Shown here: positions 1 through 8,215 of the stretch, in pieces | How positions within the stretch are numbered: position 1 is the first letter of the stretch | Layout of the letters: each line of letters starts with the position of its first letter | NCBI GenBank assembly: GCA_002499405.1 | Contig: DALH01000012.1 | Coordinates: forward strand, 1 to 52,844 | Direction of reading: 5' to 3' | Length of the DNA: 52,844 nucleotides | DNA from: Candidatus Micrarchaeota archaeon UBA95 | GTDB lineage: Archaea > Micrarchaeota > Micrarchaeia > Norongarragalinales > Norongarragalinaceae | Made by a program: the position numbers and the translations under genes | Notes under the pieces: model-generated | What the model was told of the DNA's origin: nothing | Database searches by the model: none | What the model saw: the letters and a program-made list of their open reading frames with translations, nothing else

Positions 1-33
1 CGCCGGAGCCGTCGCCGTAGGTTTAGGCGATTG

Positions 34-42
34 TTTTTATAA
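34..42 (+). promoter_or_regulatory. TATA-like box for the lipoprotein gene
   Basis: The T/A run TTTTTATAA lies about 36-44 nt before the ATG at 78 in otherwise GC-rich sequence. It fits an archaeal TATA box with a short leader. No BRE was tested. Confidence 0.4.
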
Positions 43-77
43 CGCGATTGCGTCTGTTCTTCGAGGCGATTTACTGC

Positions 78-1196
78 ATGAAATGCATTGTTGCAATTTT
101 GCTCGTGTTTCTTGCGTTGTCAATTGCCGGCTGCATCCAGCAGCAGGCGCCGAGCCCGACCCCCGTACCGACAACAACGGCGTTTCCAACAGCAGAGCCG
201 ACTGTTTCCGCGCCAACCGCGACAATTATCCCTCCTTCGCCGACTCCCGAGGCATCGCCTGCGGTAAACATGCCGCGCGGACGCGCCGACGCCGACTTCG
301 AGGTTCCGGTTTACGATGAAAGCAAGGCGCAGTACGGTACTACGCTGTTCCCCGACAACCACGTCGCGGGCAAGCCGCGCATAGTGGAGGTAAACATGCT
401 TGGAGAAATCCTGTGGGAGTACGCGCTTCCGCCCGAGTTCGCGCCTTACACCAATCCCGGATTCGACGTCGAGCCGCTTTCCAACGGCAACGTCCTGTTC
501 GTGCTCGCGCGCAAGGGAGTTTACGAAATCAACCGCAACGGCGCGGTAGAGTGGAAATACGAAAACCCAAAGGTTTCCCACGACGCCGACCGCCTGCCCA
601 ACGGCAATACCCTAATCGACTTCGGGAACAACGACGCGAAAAGCGACGTTCAGGCTCGCGAAATTGACGCGAACGGAAACACCGTCTGGAGCTGGCAGGC
701 GTCGAGCGCGTTCGACAAGCCGCCTTATGCCGCGGTTTCCACCGAGGGCTGGACTCACGCAAATGCAGTCCTGCGCATGGACAACGGCGACACGCTCGTG
801 AGCCTGCGCAACTTCAACCTTACCGCTGAAATCGCGCCGGACGGAACGCTCGTGCGCACAATAACGAACACGGAGTTCGACCACCAGCACGACCCGGTAT
901 TACTTGAAAACGGCAACATCCTGCTCGCCAATCACGGCGCACATCAGGGAGCGCTGGAACTGACGCTGGAAGGCGAAATCGTGTGGCGCTTTGACGTGCT
1001 GGACAGGGAGGCGGGCCCGCTGCGCGACGCGAACAAGCTGCCGAACGGCAACGTGCTCATAATCGGCTCGGACAGGATAATCGAGGTTACCCCCGGCAAG
1101 GAAATCGTTTGGATGCTGCGGCTGAAAACTGAATTAGACAAGCAGAGCGCGCCCGCCCTCGGGTTCTACAAGGCGGAGCGGCTCGCAGCCGAATGA
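78..1196 (+). CDS. Lipoprotein with arylsulfotransferase-like beta-propeller
   Basis: A predicted exported lipoprotein of 372 aa. The ATG at 78 is preferred over an in-frame TTG at 48 because it gives a compact signal peptide ending in the lipobox SIAGC (Cys19). A Pro/Thr/Ser-rich stalk follows (about residues 24-65). The rest carries five repeats of the form xLxNGNxL(I/V/F), including RLPNGNTLIDF, LLENGNILLAN and KLPNGNVLIIG, alternating with EI..G..VW strands. This is the look of the arylsulfotransferase (ASST)/PQQ-like beta-propeller families. Catalysis is not shown: the HDADRLPNG stretch resembles the ASST signature, but many archaeal members have no known substrate. It probably sits outside the membrane, anchored by lipid on Cys19. 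No operon partner is visible; repeat copy 1 follows. Confidence 0.75.
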   Translation: MKCIVAILLVFLALSIAGCIQQQAPSPTPVPTTTAFPTAEPTVSAPTATIIPPSPTPEASPAVNMPRGRADADFEVPVYDESKAQYGTTLFPDNHVAGKPRIVEVNMLGEILWEYALPPEFAPYTNPGFDVEPLSNGNVLFVLARKGVYEINRNGAVEWKYENPKVSHDADRLPNGNTLIDFGNNDAKSDVQAREIDANGNTVWSWQASSAFDKPPYAAVSTEGWTHANAVLRMDNGDTLVSLRNFNLTAEIAPDGTLVRTITNTEFDHQHDPVLLENGNILLANHGAHQGALELTLEGEIVWRFDVLDREAGPLRDANKLPNGNVLIIGSDRIIEVTPGKEIVWMLRLKTELDKQSAPALGFYKAERLAAE

Positions 1197-1544
1197 CTCC
1201 GAGAAACTCCAACAACGGCACGAAGCCCGACAAGTAAACGAATACGCAGAACTCCGTCCAAAGCATCTCCCATGAAACCATAACTGGTCATCTCCAGGAA
1301 AATAAGCGGTTTTAGACCGTAAACGCTTTTTCTTTTCATTGAAATCCCAGCAAACGCTTCCGCGTTTGCGGCACGTGACACTACAAATCAAAGATTTGCT
1401 GTGCCCGTAAACCTTCGAGGTTTACTGGGACCTTCGCGATTCGCCGTGTTTCTTTTTCCAAAAAGAAAAGTTTGAGTCAGCCCGCCTAACGCGCGGGTTT
1501 TAAATACGCGCTCGGAATAACGCGTTTAGGGAGGCGGAAAGCAA
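1197..1544. other. 348-nt intergenic region
   Basis: No supported gene lies here. The stretch holds a short hairpin (CGGT-TTTAG-ACCG near 1310), structured repeat copy 1 (1345-1452), a T-rich/A-rich hairpin (1451-1470) and a TATA-like box TTTTAAATA at 1498-1507 that probably serves the small membrane protein at 1545. Short minus-strand ORFs here overlap the end of the lipoprotein gene and have no recognisable family. Confidence 0.6.
1345..1452 (+). repeat. Structured dispersed repeat, copy 1
   Basis: About 95% identical over roughly 108 nt to 18198-18307, same orientation. It folds as a cloverleaf. Closing helix TCCCA (1345-1349)/TGGGA (1426-1430). Hairpin 1 is GCAAACGC-TTCC-GCGTTTGC (1350-1369). 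Arm 2 is GGCAC (1370-1374)/GTGCC (1401-1405) enclosing CAAATC-AAA-GATTTG (1384-1398). Hairpin 3 is GTAAACC-TTCGA-GGTTTAC (1407-1425). A T-rich/A-rich hairpin follows. There is no ORF inside. It could be a small non-autonomous mobile element, a structured RNA or a transcription-termination element; the strand of any transcript is unknown. Confidence 0.75.
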
Positions 1545-1745
1545 ATGTGCTTCACTGAATGGGCGAACAAGAAAGCCAAGAAAATGGACGTTTGGGACAT
1601 CGGGTTCACGAAGCTCGCGGTGTTCTTCTTCACGCTGTTACTCGTGAAGTTCTGGCCGGCAATCGCGTCGCTGGACTGGTACTGGTACCTTGGTTTGGCG
1701 GTCATCGCGGCAATCCGGCCGATGAGCAGGTTCCTCTGCAAGTAA
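1545..1745 (+). CDS. Small two-segment membrane protein
   Basis: A 66-aa protein with a basic N-terminus (WANKKAKKMD) and two hydrophobic segments, about residues 22-41 and 44-58. The start TTG/ATG choice is uncertain: the track start lies close behind a purine-rich GGGAGGCGG (1529-1537), a plausible ribosome-binding site. A TATA-like box lies at 1498-1507. Function unknown. Similar short proteins with an N-terminal MDxWDI-like motif seem to recur in DPANN archaea (recollection, not checked). It is transcribed away from the restriction module and looks unrelated to it. Confidence 0.55.
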   Translation: MCFTEWANKKAKKMDVWDIGFTKLAVFFFTLLLVKFWPAIASLDWYWYLGLAVIAAIRPMSRFLCK

Positions 1746-1824
1746 AAAGGAATTTGAGTTCGTCCGCTAGGGCTGAACTAGTCTGCCTGAGCCGCGCATG
1801 ATTTTGTAGGGACACACAGAGCGC

Positions 1825-1839
1825 ATTTCCTAGGAAAAA
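1825..1839. repeat. 15-bp inverted repeat, left of restriction module
   Basis: ATTTCCTAGGAAAAA here is the exact reverse complement of 6609-6623. The core TTTCCTAGGAAA is itself a 12-bp palindrome. The two copies lie outside the three minus-strand genes of the restriction module. They could be ends of a transferred unit, an integration or attachment site, or operators. Confidence 0.5.
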
Positions 1840-1919
1840 TAAACATTAAAACATAAAGTCGTTGAGGGCTTGAGGTAAATTTAATGTAAGTTAGCGACAA
1901 AATGCACGGCCTATTCTTG

Positions 1920-2111
1920 CTATGATTTGTTGAGGACGACGCCCCTAAACAATCCGTAAAATATCAAACCGAACAGTCCCGCTGCTATGAGCAATTGTTC
2001 CGCAGGAACGTTTTTTCCGAAAACTATGGCTCCGCCAAAAAATAAAAAGAACAAAATGGCTGATATCGCTAAGTAACCGATGAAATCGCCGATAAGTTCT
2101 CCCGCGCCCAT
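1920..2111 (-). CDS. Small membrane protein beside the restriction module
   Basis: A 63-aa protein with two hydrophobic segments (about residues 10-31 and 38-57) and a short basic tail ending NKS. It lies 48 nt downstream of the AlbA_2 gene on the same strand. Its own A/T-rich promoter (2122-2170) closely resembles the promoter of the restriction-modification gene, so the two may be co-regulated. No family recognised; it could be an accessory part of the module or an unrelated passenger. Confidence 0.5.
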   Translation of the reverse strand: MGAGELIGDFIGYLAISAILFFLFFGGAIVFGKNVPAEQLLIAAGLFGLIFYGLFRGVVLNKS

Positions 2112-2121
2112 CAGACCACCT

Positions 2122-2170
2122 AATTTACTTTAAATTACATTAAATTATGCAACTTAAAGTTATTTAAAGT
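2122..2170 (-). promoter_or_regulatory. A/T-rich promoter with repeated TTTAAA-type sites
   Basis: Contains ACTTTAAAT, ACATTAAAT, AACTTAAAG and TATTTAAAG spaced 10-14 bp apart, upstream of the 63-aa gene and overlapping the end of the AlbA_2 gene. The first 23 nt match the promoter at 6453-6476 at about 20 positions. TATA boxes plus operator half-sites are both possible. Confidence 0.45.
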
Positions 2171-3533
2171 TTTCCCGTTCGTAGTAGGCGCCCCTGAACT
2201 TGCCTACCTTGCGCAGTTTGCCTTGTTTTACCAGTTCGTTTAAGTCCGCAATGGCGGTTGGAGACGACACGCCGGTTAGCTTGATCAAGTCTTTGGTTTT
2301 TATCTTGCCGTGAGCTTTAGCGAATACCAGGGCTTGTTGCTGGCGAGGGTTCTCTGACTCGACGGGATGCCGTGGTTTGCCGCTTAAAGGGCCGTATAAG
2401 ACTAGTTGGAACGCATCGCCAAGGTTGTTGAAGTCGGGGTCAGGCAGGTGAGCTTGACGGCATAGCTTAACGATTTTAGGTACGCCCGTGCCCAAGCCTT
2501 CACCTAGCCCGAGGTCTTGCAACAACCGGTAGCACAACGGATTCCGGTGCTTTGGATTTTTGAAGAAATTCTGTTGCGTTTGCCCAGGCAGCAATCCACC
2601 CGGATTGGTGATTACTAGCCGGTCTTCATAAATTTCGGCGCGTATGGGCATCGGGTCGTAGTAATCCCTATGGCCTATGGCGTTGGTGATTGCTTCGCGC
2701 AAAGCCGCTTCTGGGTAATCCGGCACCTCTTCGCGCGTGGTTCCAGCGATTTTCTGCGTCTTTCCAATCTTATCGAGGATTAGCGCATACGTCAAGTCGA
2801 TGAGTTCCGGAATGGTGCTGTTTAACCTTTGGTCGAACGTGATTCTATCCACTTCCTTTTCCTTGCCGCGGTAAACCACTACGCGCGCTTCAAGGTTGTT
2901 GAAATGCTTTGCTTGCTCTTTCGCGAAAAACATTAACGCCACGTTCTTCAAGTAGAAAGAACCGTTGAAGCTCGCAATCTTCAAGCCAGTCAGCCTCGTC
3001 TTCAACTCTTCCGCGTTTCGGGAATTGAAGTCTATCCCGCGTTTCTTGAAATAAGCGGCAAGTTTGCTGAAGTCAAGGTCGTCCAACAGGGCTTGAGTTT
3101 TTTGTTCCTCGAAATTGAGAATGCCTCGCGTCCTGAGGTACGCAACGAGTTCTTCGCCGTAAAGCTCGACGTTCGTAGTGCCTTGCCTGATGAAACAACG
3201 CTTTTTACAATGGCAGAGCGATTGTGAGTGCGCTATCTCTCCCACCTTAAGCACTATAAACGTCTTTCCTTCGTTTTTGATAAACTCTTGTTCTACGCCG
3301 CAGTTGGTGCAATCTTCAAGCGCCTGCCTCACTCGCCTGGATTCTTCGTCCGCGTTCTTCACGCCGACGAGTTCGCCTTTCGACCCTACTCCAATCACAA
3401 TAAGCCCGCCGAAGCTGTTGGCGAACGCGGAAATGCTCTCGCCCAATTTCTTCTGCACGCTGGCTTTAAGCTCAACCGTCGGGCTTTCCCCGCCGGAAGC
3501 AATGCGCTGCAACTCAGCGTAAGAAAACGTCAT
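2160..3533 (-). CDS. AlbA_2 (Schlafen-type) DNA-binding/ATPase-like protein with winged helix
   Basis: A 457-aa protein. The N-terminal AlbA_2/Schlafen-type domain (about residues 5-130) carries the typical E-x-K site TVELKAS and the FANSFGGLIVIGV strand. The middle resembles the divergent AAA_4/GHKL-like region (REAITNAIGHRDY and ITNPGGL, about residues 285-320). The C-terminus (about 395-450) is a winged helix (KIKTKDLIKLTGVSSPTA). The family is usually annotated as putative transcriptional regulator or ATP-binding protein and often accompanies restriction or defence genes. Its ATG overlaps the end of the methyltransferase gene by 4 nt, so the two are co-translated. It may regulate the module through the repeated TTTAAA sites in both promoters, or act as an RNA or DNA nuclease as some Schlafen proteins do; neither is shown here. 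Confidence 0.8.
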   Translation of the reverse strand: MTFSYAELQRIASGGESPTVELKASVQKKLGESISAFANSFGGLIVIGVGSKGELVGVKNADEESRRVRQALEDCTNCGVEQEFIKNEGKTFIVLKVGEIAHSQSLCHCKKRCFIRQGTTNVELYGEELVAYLRTRGILNFEEQKTQALLDDLDFSKLAAYFKKRGIDFNSRNAEELKTRLTGLKIASFNGSFYLKNVALMFFAKEQAKHFNNLEARVVVYRGKEKEVDRITFDQRLNSTIPELIDLTYALILDKIGKTQKIAGTTREEVPDYPEAALREAITNAIGHRDYYDPMPIRAEIYEDRLVITNPGGLLPGQTQQNFFKNPKHRNPLCYRLLQDLGLGEGLGTGVPKIVKLCRQAHLPDPDFNNLGDAFQLVLYGPLSGKPRHPVESENPRQQQALVFAKAHGKIKTKDLIKLTGVSSPTAIADLNELVKQGKLRKVGKFRGAYYERENFK

Positions 3534-6436
3534 TTGACCGCCTCCTCAACAATCCGCCTTTCTTCCGCAGTCAAACCGTACAAGTCGTAAACAAGAGCAT
3601 CGAGATTTTGATCCAGTTCAAAAAACTCTTTTTCTAATCCTGGACGGGCGTCTGTCGGTTTATCCTCCAGCGCCCCGAGTTGCGCGCTTACTTTCGCCAT
3701 TTTTCTTGCTAGCTCAACCAACTTAGTCTTGTTGGCACTGCTCGCATCAACGATTGGGAGTTGCTCTAAATACTGCTTGTTACAAGAGTAGAACCCTCCT
3801 CTAAATGGCGTGCTTATTTTTGTTAGATAAAAGGTAAGCAATTTACTATTGAGAATAGCGGTAACGAACTCGTAGTCATCTTTAGATAGCATAACGCCAC
3901 TAACATCCACATTATCCAAACAAAAATTGCCATCATCATAAACGGCGTTTATTCGATGGGCTAGTCTTGGGATGCAAATCTTCGGAAAACTCTGTTTTGT
4001 TAAATTCTTTGGATAAACGTACGCATACCAGTTCAGTCCTTTCATCTTTCCGTTTTCACGATTTTCTAAAGCCTTCTTATTTTCACGTAGGTATCTTGCT
4101 AGGTTGGGGCATTTTTTTTCTACTTCATCGAATGGTGCAAGATTCGCTTTACTATCCTGAACCCAGTACGGAAAGATTACAAACTGCCGTGTTTTTAGTG
4201 GCTTGTACCGTTTAACGTCTGTACCACTTAGGAGTGGCCGAAGTAAGTCCAGCTCAAGTTTTTCGGACCTGTTTAATGATTTACTAAAAAGTGCGTCGTG
4301 GTTTGAACCGGAGAGTATCATTACTTTATCAGCACTTGTTTGAACGCCAACAAAAATTGATTTTGAAATATCGCCTAGTTTCGGGAATCGCTTGAGCTTT
4401 TCGACGATGGATAGTTGATCGCCTGCTACTAAAATCCAGGGTTCAGCGTCTTTTGGTTGGTTCAACGAGGATTTTCGTAAGTCGGATTCGATTAACGTCT
4501 TTCCGTTGTTTGTATTTGCTTTATTGAATTCGGCGTATTCAAACGATCTGTTTTCTTCATTCTTTAGAAAAAGCAGACAGGTGTATGTGGTGGCTCCAGA
4601 AAAGACTTGGAATTCTTTGAAATCTACTAGTTTATTGAGGGCTTTCTTAGAGCTTATCACTTTGCGCAAACCTTCACCGTATTCTGCGGTGAAAAATTTA
4701 GATGGTAATATGTATCCGAGTACTCCCCCCGGCTTCAATAGTTTAAGCGCCTGTTCAACAAACAAACAATAGATATCGTAATTTCTTGTTGTGGACGAAT
4801 AGTTTAAACTAAAATATTTGACGTCCTTCTCAGCCATAGTTTGTATGCGTACATACGGCGGATTCCCGACAACTACGTCAAATCCGCCATCTTTCATTAT
4901 CCCCTCAAATTCTTTGCTCCAGTTGAAAGCACGGTCTCCAGCAACTGTTGGGTCATCTATTAGCGAGTTGCCGCACTTGATGTTTTCGCGCAAATCCGGA
5001 AGACGGTGCTTGGTTTCAGCGGCTTTCAAGAGAAGGTTGAGTTGCGCGATTTCAACGGCTTTGGGGTCGAGGTCAACGCCGTAAAGGTTGTTCTTTAAAA
5101 TCTTGGTCTTGCGCGTTATTTTAGCCGCTTCACTCTCCGGGTCTAGCTTGGCTTGCGCGTAATTCTTGTCCTTCTTCTTGTAGTAATCGTCCAAAACGTC
5201 GAACGCTTTCAGCAAGAACGAGCCGGAACCGCACGCCATGTCGAGGACTTTAATTTTATCGACCTCGTCCGGCTTCTTGTTTTTCAGCATTTCGCCAAGC
5301 GTATTGCGCACGATGTAATCGACGATGTACGTCGGCGTGTAGTAAATGCCTTGCTCCTTGCGGTGCGCTTCCTTGCTCTCAACCTTCGCGCGTTTATCTG
5401 TTTTCTTGAGAATGTGGCTCAAATACTGCTCGTAAATGTTGCCCAGCACGTCGGCGTCGATGGCTGAAAAATCGTAATGCGTCAAGCCGTCCTTGCTGTC
5501 GTAAAGACCCTTGATTACTTGAGCTAATACTTCGTTGTCTATGTCGATGGTTTCGCACAAGTGCCTTTGCGCCAAGTCGCCGGCATTGAACGTAAACAGT
5601 TTGCTGTTGTACGTCTTGTCGAAATGCAGGTAAATCTCGTTAAGCGCGGAAGTCAGCTTGCCGCTCTTTTTCTCTTCGAATTCACGAACTTTAGGCAAAA
5701 GCGTGGGCGGTTCTATGTTCCGGTCTTCCGCAGTCCTGATGAAAATCAAACGATCGATAATCCGTTGGACTGCCTCGTCGACTTCCTCTTCGGACAAGTT
5801 CTTTCCGGCGTTGTTCTTCACGATGTTTTTTGAAAGCAGGGCGCGATGCTGCATTAGTTCGGAAAGCAGTTGGTCGCCGACTTTCGTTTTACGCAGTTTC
5901 TTGCCCCAATTTAAGGCTGCCGTGTCGAGCAGACTTTCCTGAAACGCAAGTTTTGACAGTAACCATAGTTCGCTGAAGTGCTCTGCGAACTGGTCGAAAG
6001 TAAGCGTTTTGAAGCGAGCGTTTGAGAGGTTGTTGTCCTTGACTTCGGCGTTGTAGATTACGAGCGTTTGAAAGTCGGTTAAAACCGCCCAGCTAGTGCC
6101 CTTGTGCCACGCGTAGTTAATGGCTTGACTGGCGTCTTTCGCCTCGTCCAAGCCCTTATTCAACGCTTTTGCTTCCAAAAAGAACTTGGGAATCCCGTTA
6201 ATCCTGAATGAGTAATCGACGCGTCCTTTGGAAACCTTTTCTTCGTTAATCACTTCGTCAAGGCTGTAATCGTTCTCCATGTCCCAGCCTAAAGCGCGGA
6301 AGAGCGGCGTAATAAACGTCTTCTTGGTTTCCTCTTCGCCAAGCCGTTTTGTTTGCCCGGCTTCCTGAAACTGCTTGAACTTTAAAATCAGCCTCTCAAC
6401 GTCTTTCTTGGCTTGGTCATGTTGGGTGTCAGGCAT
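3530..6436 (-). CDS. Type IIG-like restriction endonuclease/N6-adenine methyltransferase fusion
   Basis: A 968-aa single-chain restriction-modification enzyme. The N-terminal HsdR_N-like nuclease domain shows the PD-(D/E)xK pattern with Asp74 (GRVDYSF) and Glu88-x-Lys90 (FLEAK). A helical linker leads to a class I methyltransferase with motif I DMACGSGSF (Asp399-Phe407) and motif IV NPPY (Asn525-Tyr528), the signature of N6-adenine methylation. The C-terminal 400 residues probably contain the target-recognition region (FRGGFYSCNKQYLEQLPI is typical of Eco57I-class enzymes). Expected role: methylate the host's site and cleave foreign DNA. All catalytic motifs are intact. It is the first gene of the module, and an A/T-rich promoter precedes it. 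Specificity cannot be read from sequence. Confidence 0.88.
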   Translation of the reverse strand: MPDTQHDQAKKDVERLILKFKQFQEAGQTKRLGEEETKKTFITPLFRALGWDMENDYSLDEVINEEKVSKGRVDYSFRINGIPKFFLEAKALNKGLDEAKDASQAINYAWHKGTSWAVLTDFQTLVIYNAEVKDNNLSNARFKTLTFDQFAEHFSELWLLSKLAFQESLLDTAALNWGKKLRKTKVGDQLLSELMQHRALLSKNIVKNNAGKNLSEEEVDEAVQRIIDRLIFIRTAEDRNIEPPTLLPKVREFEEKKSGKLTSALNEIYLHFDKTYNSKLFTFNAGDLAQRHLCETIDIDNEVLAQVIKGLYDSKDGLTHYDFSAIDADVLGNIYEQYLSHILKKTDKRAKVESKEAHRKEQGIYYTPTYIVDYIVRNTLGEMLKNKKPDEVDKIKVLDMACGSGSFLLKAFDVLDDYYKKKDKNYAQAKLDPESEAAKITRKTKILKNNLYGVDLDPKAVEIAQLNLLLKAAETKHRLPDLRENIKCGNSLIDDPTVAGDRAFNWSKEFEGIMKDGGFDVVVGNPPYVRIQTMAEKDVKYFSLNYSSTTRNYDIYCLFVEQALKLLKPGGVLGYILPSKFFTAEYGEGLRKVISSKKALNKLVDFKEFQVFSGATTYTCLLFLKNEENRSFEYAEFNKANTNNGKTLIESDLRKSSLNQPKDAEPWILVAGDQLSIVEKLKRFPKLGDISKSIFVGVQTSADKVMILSGSNHDALFSKSLNRSEKLELDLLRPLLSGTDVKRYKPLKTRQFVIFPYWVQDSKANLAPFDEVEKKCPNLARYLRENKKALENRENGKMKGLNWYAYVYPKNLTKQSFPKICIPRLAHRINAVYDDGNFCLDNVDVSGVMLSKDDYEFVTAILNSKLLTFYLTKISTPFRGGFYSCNKQYLEQLPIVDASSANKTKLVELARKMAKVSAQLGALEDKPTDARPGLEKEFFELDQNLDALVYDLYGLTAEERRIVEEAVK

Positions 6437-6449
6437 ATAATCGCACGAG

Positions 6450-6510
6450 GAATTACTTTAAATAACCTTAAATATCTTTTCTTTAAAGTTTAAGTGATTT
6501 GGCTTAAAGT
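6450..6510 (-). promoter_or_regulatory. Promoter of the restriction-modification gene
   Basis: Contains ATTACTTTAAAT, ACCTTAAAT, TCTTTAAAG and GGCTTAAAG. On the minus strand ATTTAAAG lies about 20-28 nt before the ATG at 6436, a suitable TATA position. Strongly similar to 2122-2145 in front of the 63-aa gene. Confidence 0.5.
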
Positions 6511-6608
6511 AAGAGAAGACGTACATCTGTTTTCCGTGCGTCGGTCTATCACCACTAGCATGAAAATGTATGACGAAAACTAGCTCCAGAACCGCGTTTT
6601 TTCCTATG

Positions 6609-6623
6609 TTTTTCCTAGGAAAT
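6609..6623. repeat. 15-bp inverted repeat, right of restriction module
   Basis: TTTTTCCTAGGAAAT is the exact reverse complement of 1825-1839. The flanking sequence is not conserved beyond 15 bp. Confidence 0.5.
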
Positions 6624-6828
6624 AACGTAGGTTAGGCAATCAACGGTGTTTTTCGTTCGAAATCTCGTCAATTGCCTAGCCGTTTCTGTTGGTCTATGAT
6701 GTTAATTCGCGTCAGTCCGTCCGTCAGTCATCACGAAGTCAGTTGTAACGGGGTCATCATCCGAATCATTCAGGGGAAACGCGTTTTAAATCGTTCTGCG
6801 TAAATGGTTTTCGGTGGGGTGAAGACGG

Positions 6829-7230
6829 ATGCGGGGCATACTGGACTGGTTGAAGGAAGAGGAGAACACGTTTTTCGCGTTGCATGTCGCGGGCTTGTTC
6901 GTTTTGGCGTTCGCCGCGGAGTCGCTTGCACCGGCGTGGACCAAAGTGGTTTACCCGGCCTTGTTGCTGCTGGCGGCGGCGAGCTTCATGTGGAACTACC
7001 CCGTGAAAGCCATTAAGAACCACGGCTTGTTCTCGGAGTACGCCATTGAATCGCGCCTGCTGTGGCTGGTGTTGCTCGGCGCGCTCACCGAGTATTTGGC
7101 ATACGACTTGTGCGAGTGCAAAAACGAGTGGCTGTACGCCGGGGTTGCCATAGTGGCGGGCTTGTTAATAGCGTTTTACAGCAGGAGCCGCCTCCACGAA
7201 AGGATTATTGGGGCGCGGGGATTCAAGTGA
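6829..7230 (+). CDS. Four-segment membrane protein
   Basis: A 133-aa protein with four predicted membrane segments (about residues 16-31, 39-55, 77-92, 101-118) and a basic C-terminus. No family recognised. It heads a run of six plus-strand genes that all overlap their neighbours. Its stop overlaps the GTG of the nitroreductase gene (7227-7230). A TATA-like box lies about 40 nt upstream and GGTGGGG lies just before the ATG. A role in the membrane step of whatever this operon does is only inference. Confidence 0.65.
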   Translation: MRGILDWLKEEENTFFALHVAGLFVLAFAAESLAPAWTKVVYPALLLLAAASFMWNYPVKAIKNHGLFSEYAIESRLLWLVLLGALTEYLAYDLCECKNEWLYAGVAIVAGLLIAFYSRSRLHERIIGARGFK

Positions 7231-7703
7231 ACGTTCGGGACGCTATCCTGAACAGGCGGAGCGTGCGGAAGTGGGTGAAGCGGCCGCTCACCAACAAAGA
7301 GTTGGAGGCGTTGAAGGAGGCGGTGCGCTGGGCGCCGAGCGCGCACAACGAGGAGAGCCGCTTTTTTTACTTTGTCACCAGCGAAAAAAAGATTGCGGAG
7401 TTGTGTGCGGCAACCGGCCGCCAGTTCAAGCCCGACATGGGCTTGGTCATCGTGGCGTGCTCGTCTAACGCGGATTACGGCGTGATGGACGTCTCCGCTT
7501 CAGTGGAGAACGCGTTGCTTCAAGCCGTGGAACTCGGGTTGGGCGCGGTCTGGGTGGGCGCGTTCAACGCAAAGAAGGTGCGCGCCGCGCTCGGCATTCC
7601 AAGCAATTTGACGCCCGAGGCGCTGGTTCCGGTTGGCGAGCCAGCTGAGAAACCCGAACCAACAAAGAGGAAGCCGGAAAAGGAAACAGTGAAAATCGTA
7701 TGA
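7227..7703 (+). CDS. Nitroreductase-family flavoprotein
   Basis: A 158-aa FMN-dependent oxidoreductase-like protein. The GTG start at 7227 overlaps the previous stop and gives the standard N-terminus VRDAILNRRSVRKW, where RRSVR contacts FMN phosphate in this family. The APSAHNEESRFF stretch (about residue 37) and GLGAVWVGAF (about 110) are also typical, as is the C-terminal PVGEPAEKPEPTKRK. At 158 aa it is on the short side of the family. It should use NAD(P)H to reduce small oxidised substrates; the true substrate is unknown. A longer in-frame ORF reaches back to 7062 but overlaps the upstream gene and adds no domain. Confidence 0.85.
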   Translation: MNVRDAILNRRSVRKWVKRPLTNKELEALKEAVRWAPSAHNEESRFFYFVTSEKKIAELCAATGRQFKPDMGLVIVACSSNADYGVMDVSASVENALLQAVELGLGAVWVGAFNAKKVRAALGIPSNLTPEALVPVGEPAEKPEPTKRKPEKETVKIV

Positions 7704-8215
7704 ACATTTTACTGGACAGGGAGTCGTTCAAGGCGCTTGCGAACGGGACGCGAGTGGAGTTGTTGAAGAAGCTTGGGGGGAGGCGCGCAACTGCCAGCGA
7801 ATTATCCAAATCCCTGGGCATAAGCGTTCAAGCCGCGGGCAAGCACCTCAAGAAGATGCGTTGTGCGGGCCTCGTGAACGAGGAAAGGAGGAGCAAATGG
7901 GTTTATTATTCGTTGACCGATAAGGGCGCGGCGTTGTTGAACCCGCAGCCCCAGAAAAACTTGTGGATACTCCTTGGAATCTCGTTGCTTGCATTCGCTT
8001 ACGCGAGCCAATTATTCCTCGGTTCAACTCCCTCCCCGCAAGTAGCGGAAAAGGTTTTGGGTGAGGAGGCAAGCAACTACGCGTTGGACGCCGTTGCAGC
8101 AACGCCAATTGAGCCAACAATGGATTACGCGTCCGTGGCCGCGCTGGTAATTGGAAGCATTTGTTTGGGCGCGTTTCTTTACGCGTTGTTGAGGGAAAAA
8201 AGATGCGTTTGCTGA
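7700..8215 (+). CDS. Membrane-anchored ArsR/MarR-like winged-helix regulator
   Basis: A 171-aa protein. The N-terminal winged helix (about residues 8-80) reads LANGTRVELLKKL, then SELSKSLGISVQAAGKHLKK as the recognition helix region and WVYYSLTDKG as the wing. Two membrane segments follow (about 88-106 and 144-164) with a roughly 37-residue outer loop. The ATG overlaps the nitroreductase stop (ATGA). This is a one-component membrane-bound transcription factor layout; the outer loop could sense something outside, but it has no known sensor motif. It probably controls its own operon. No operator was identified. Confidence 0.75.
   Translation: MNILLDRESFKALANGTRVELLKKLGGRRATASELSKSLGISVQAAGKHLKKMRCAGLVNEERRSKWVYYSLTDKGAALLNPQPQKNLWILLGISLLAFAYASQLFLGSTPSPQVAEKVLGEEASNYALDAVAATPIEPTMDYASVAALVIGSICLGAFLYALLREKRCVC

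Larger units (their letters stand above)
6437..6828. other. 392-nt intergenic region right of the restriction module
   Basis: No supported gene. From left to right it holds the restriction-gene promoter (6450-6510), the right 15-bp inverted repeat (6609-6623), an 8-bp inverted repeat TAGGCAAT/ATTGCCTA (6633-6640 and 6671-6678, 30-nt loop), short GTCAGT repeats near 6711-6755 and a TATA-like TTTTAAAT at 6783-6790 for the next plus-strand operon. Confidence 0.55.

Noticed and set aside
1087..1391. Hydrophobic minus-strand ORFs after the lipoprotein gene
   Set aside because: They overlap the lipoprotein's end and the repeat, with no start signals or family; the hydrophobic run may be chance.
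6633..6678. TAGGCAAT/ATTGCCTA inverted repeat as a terminator or RNA
   Set aside because: An 8-bp stem with a 30-nt loop in an A/T-rich gap is weak and lacks a T tract; noted only in the intergenic entry.
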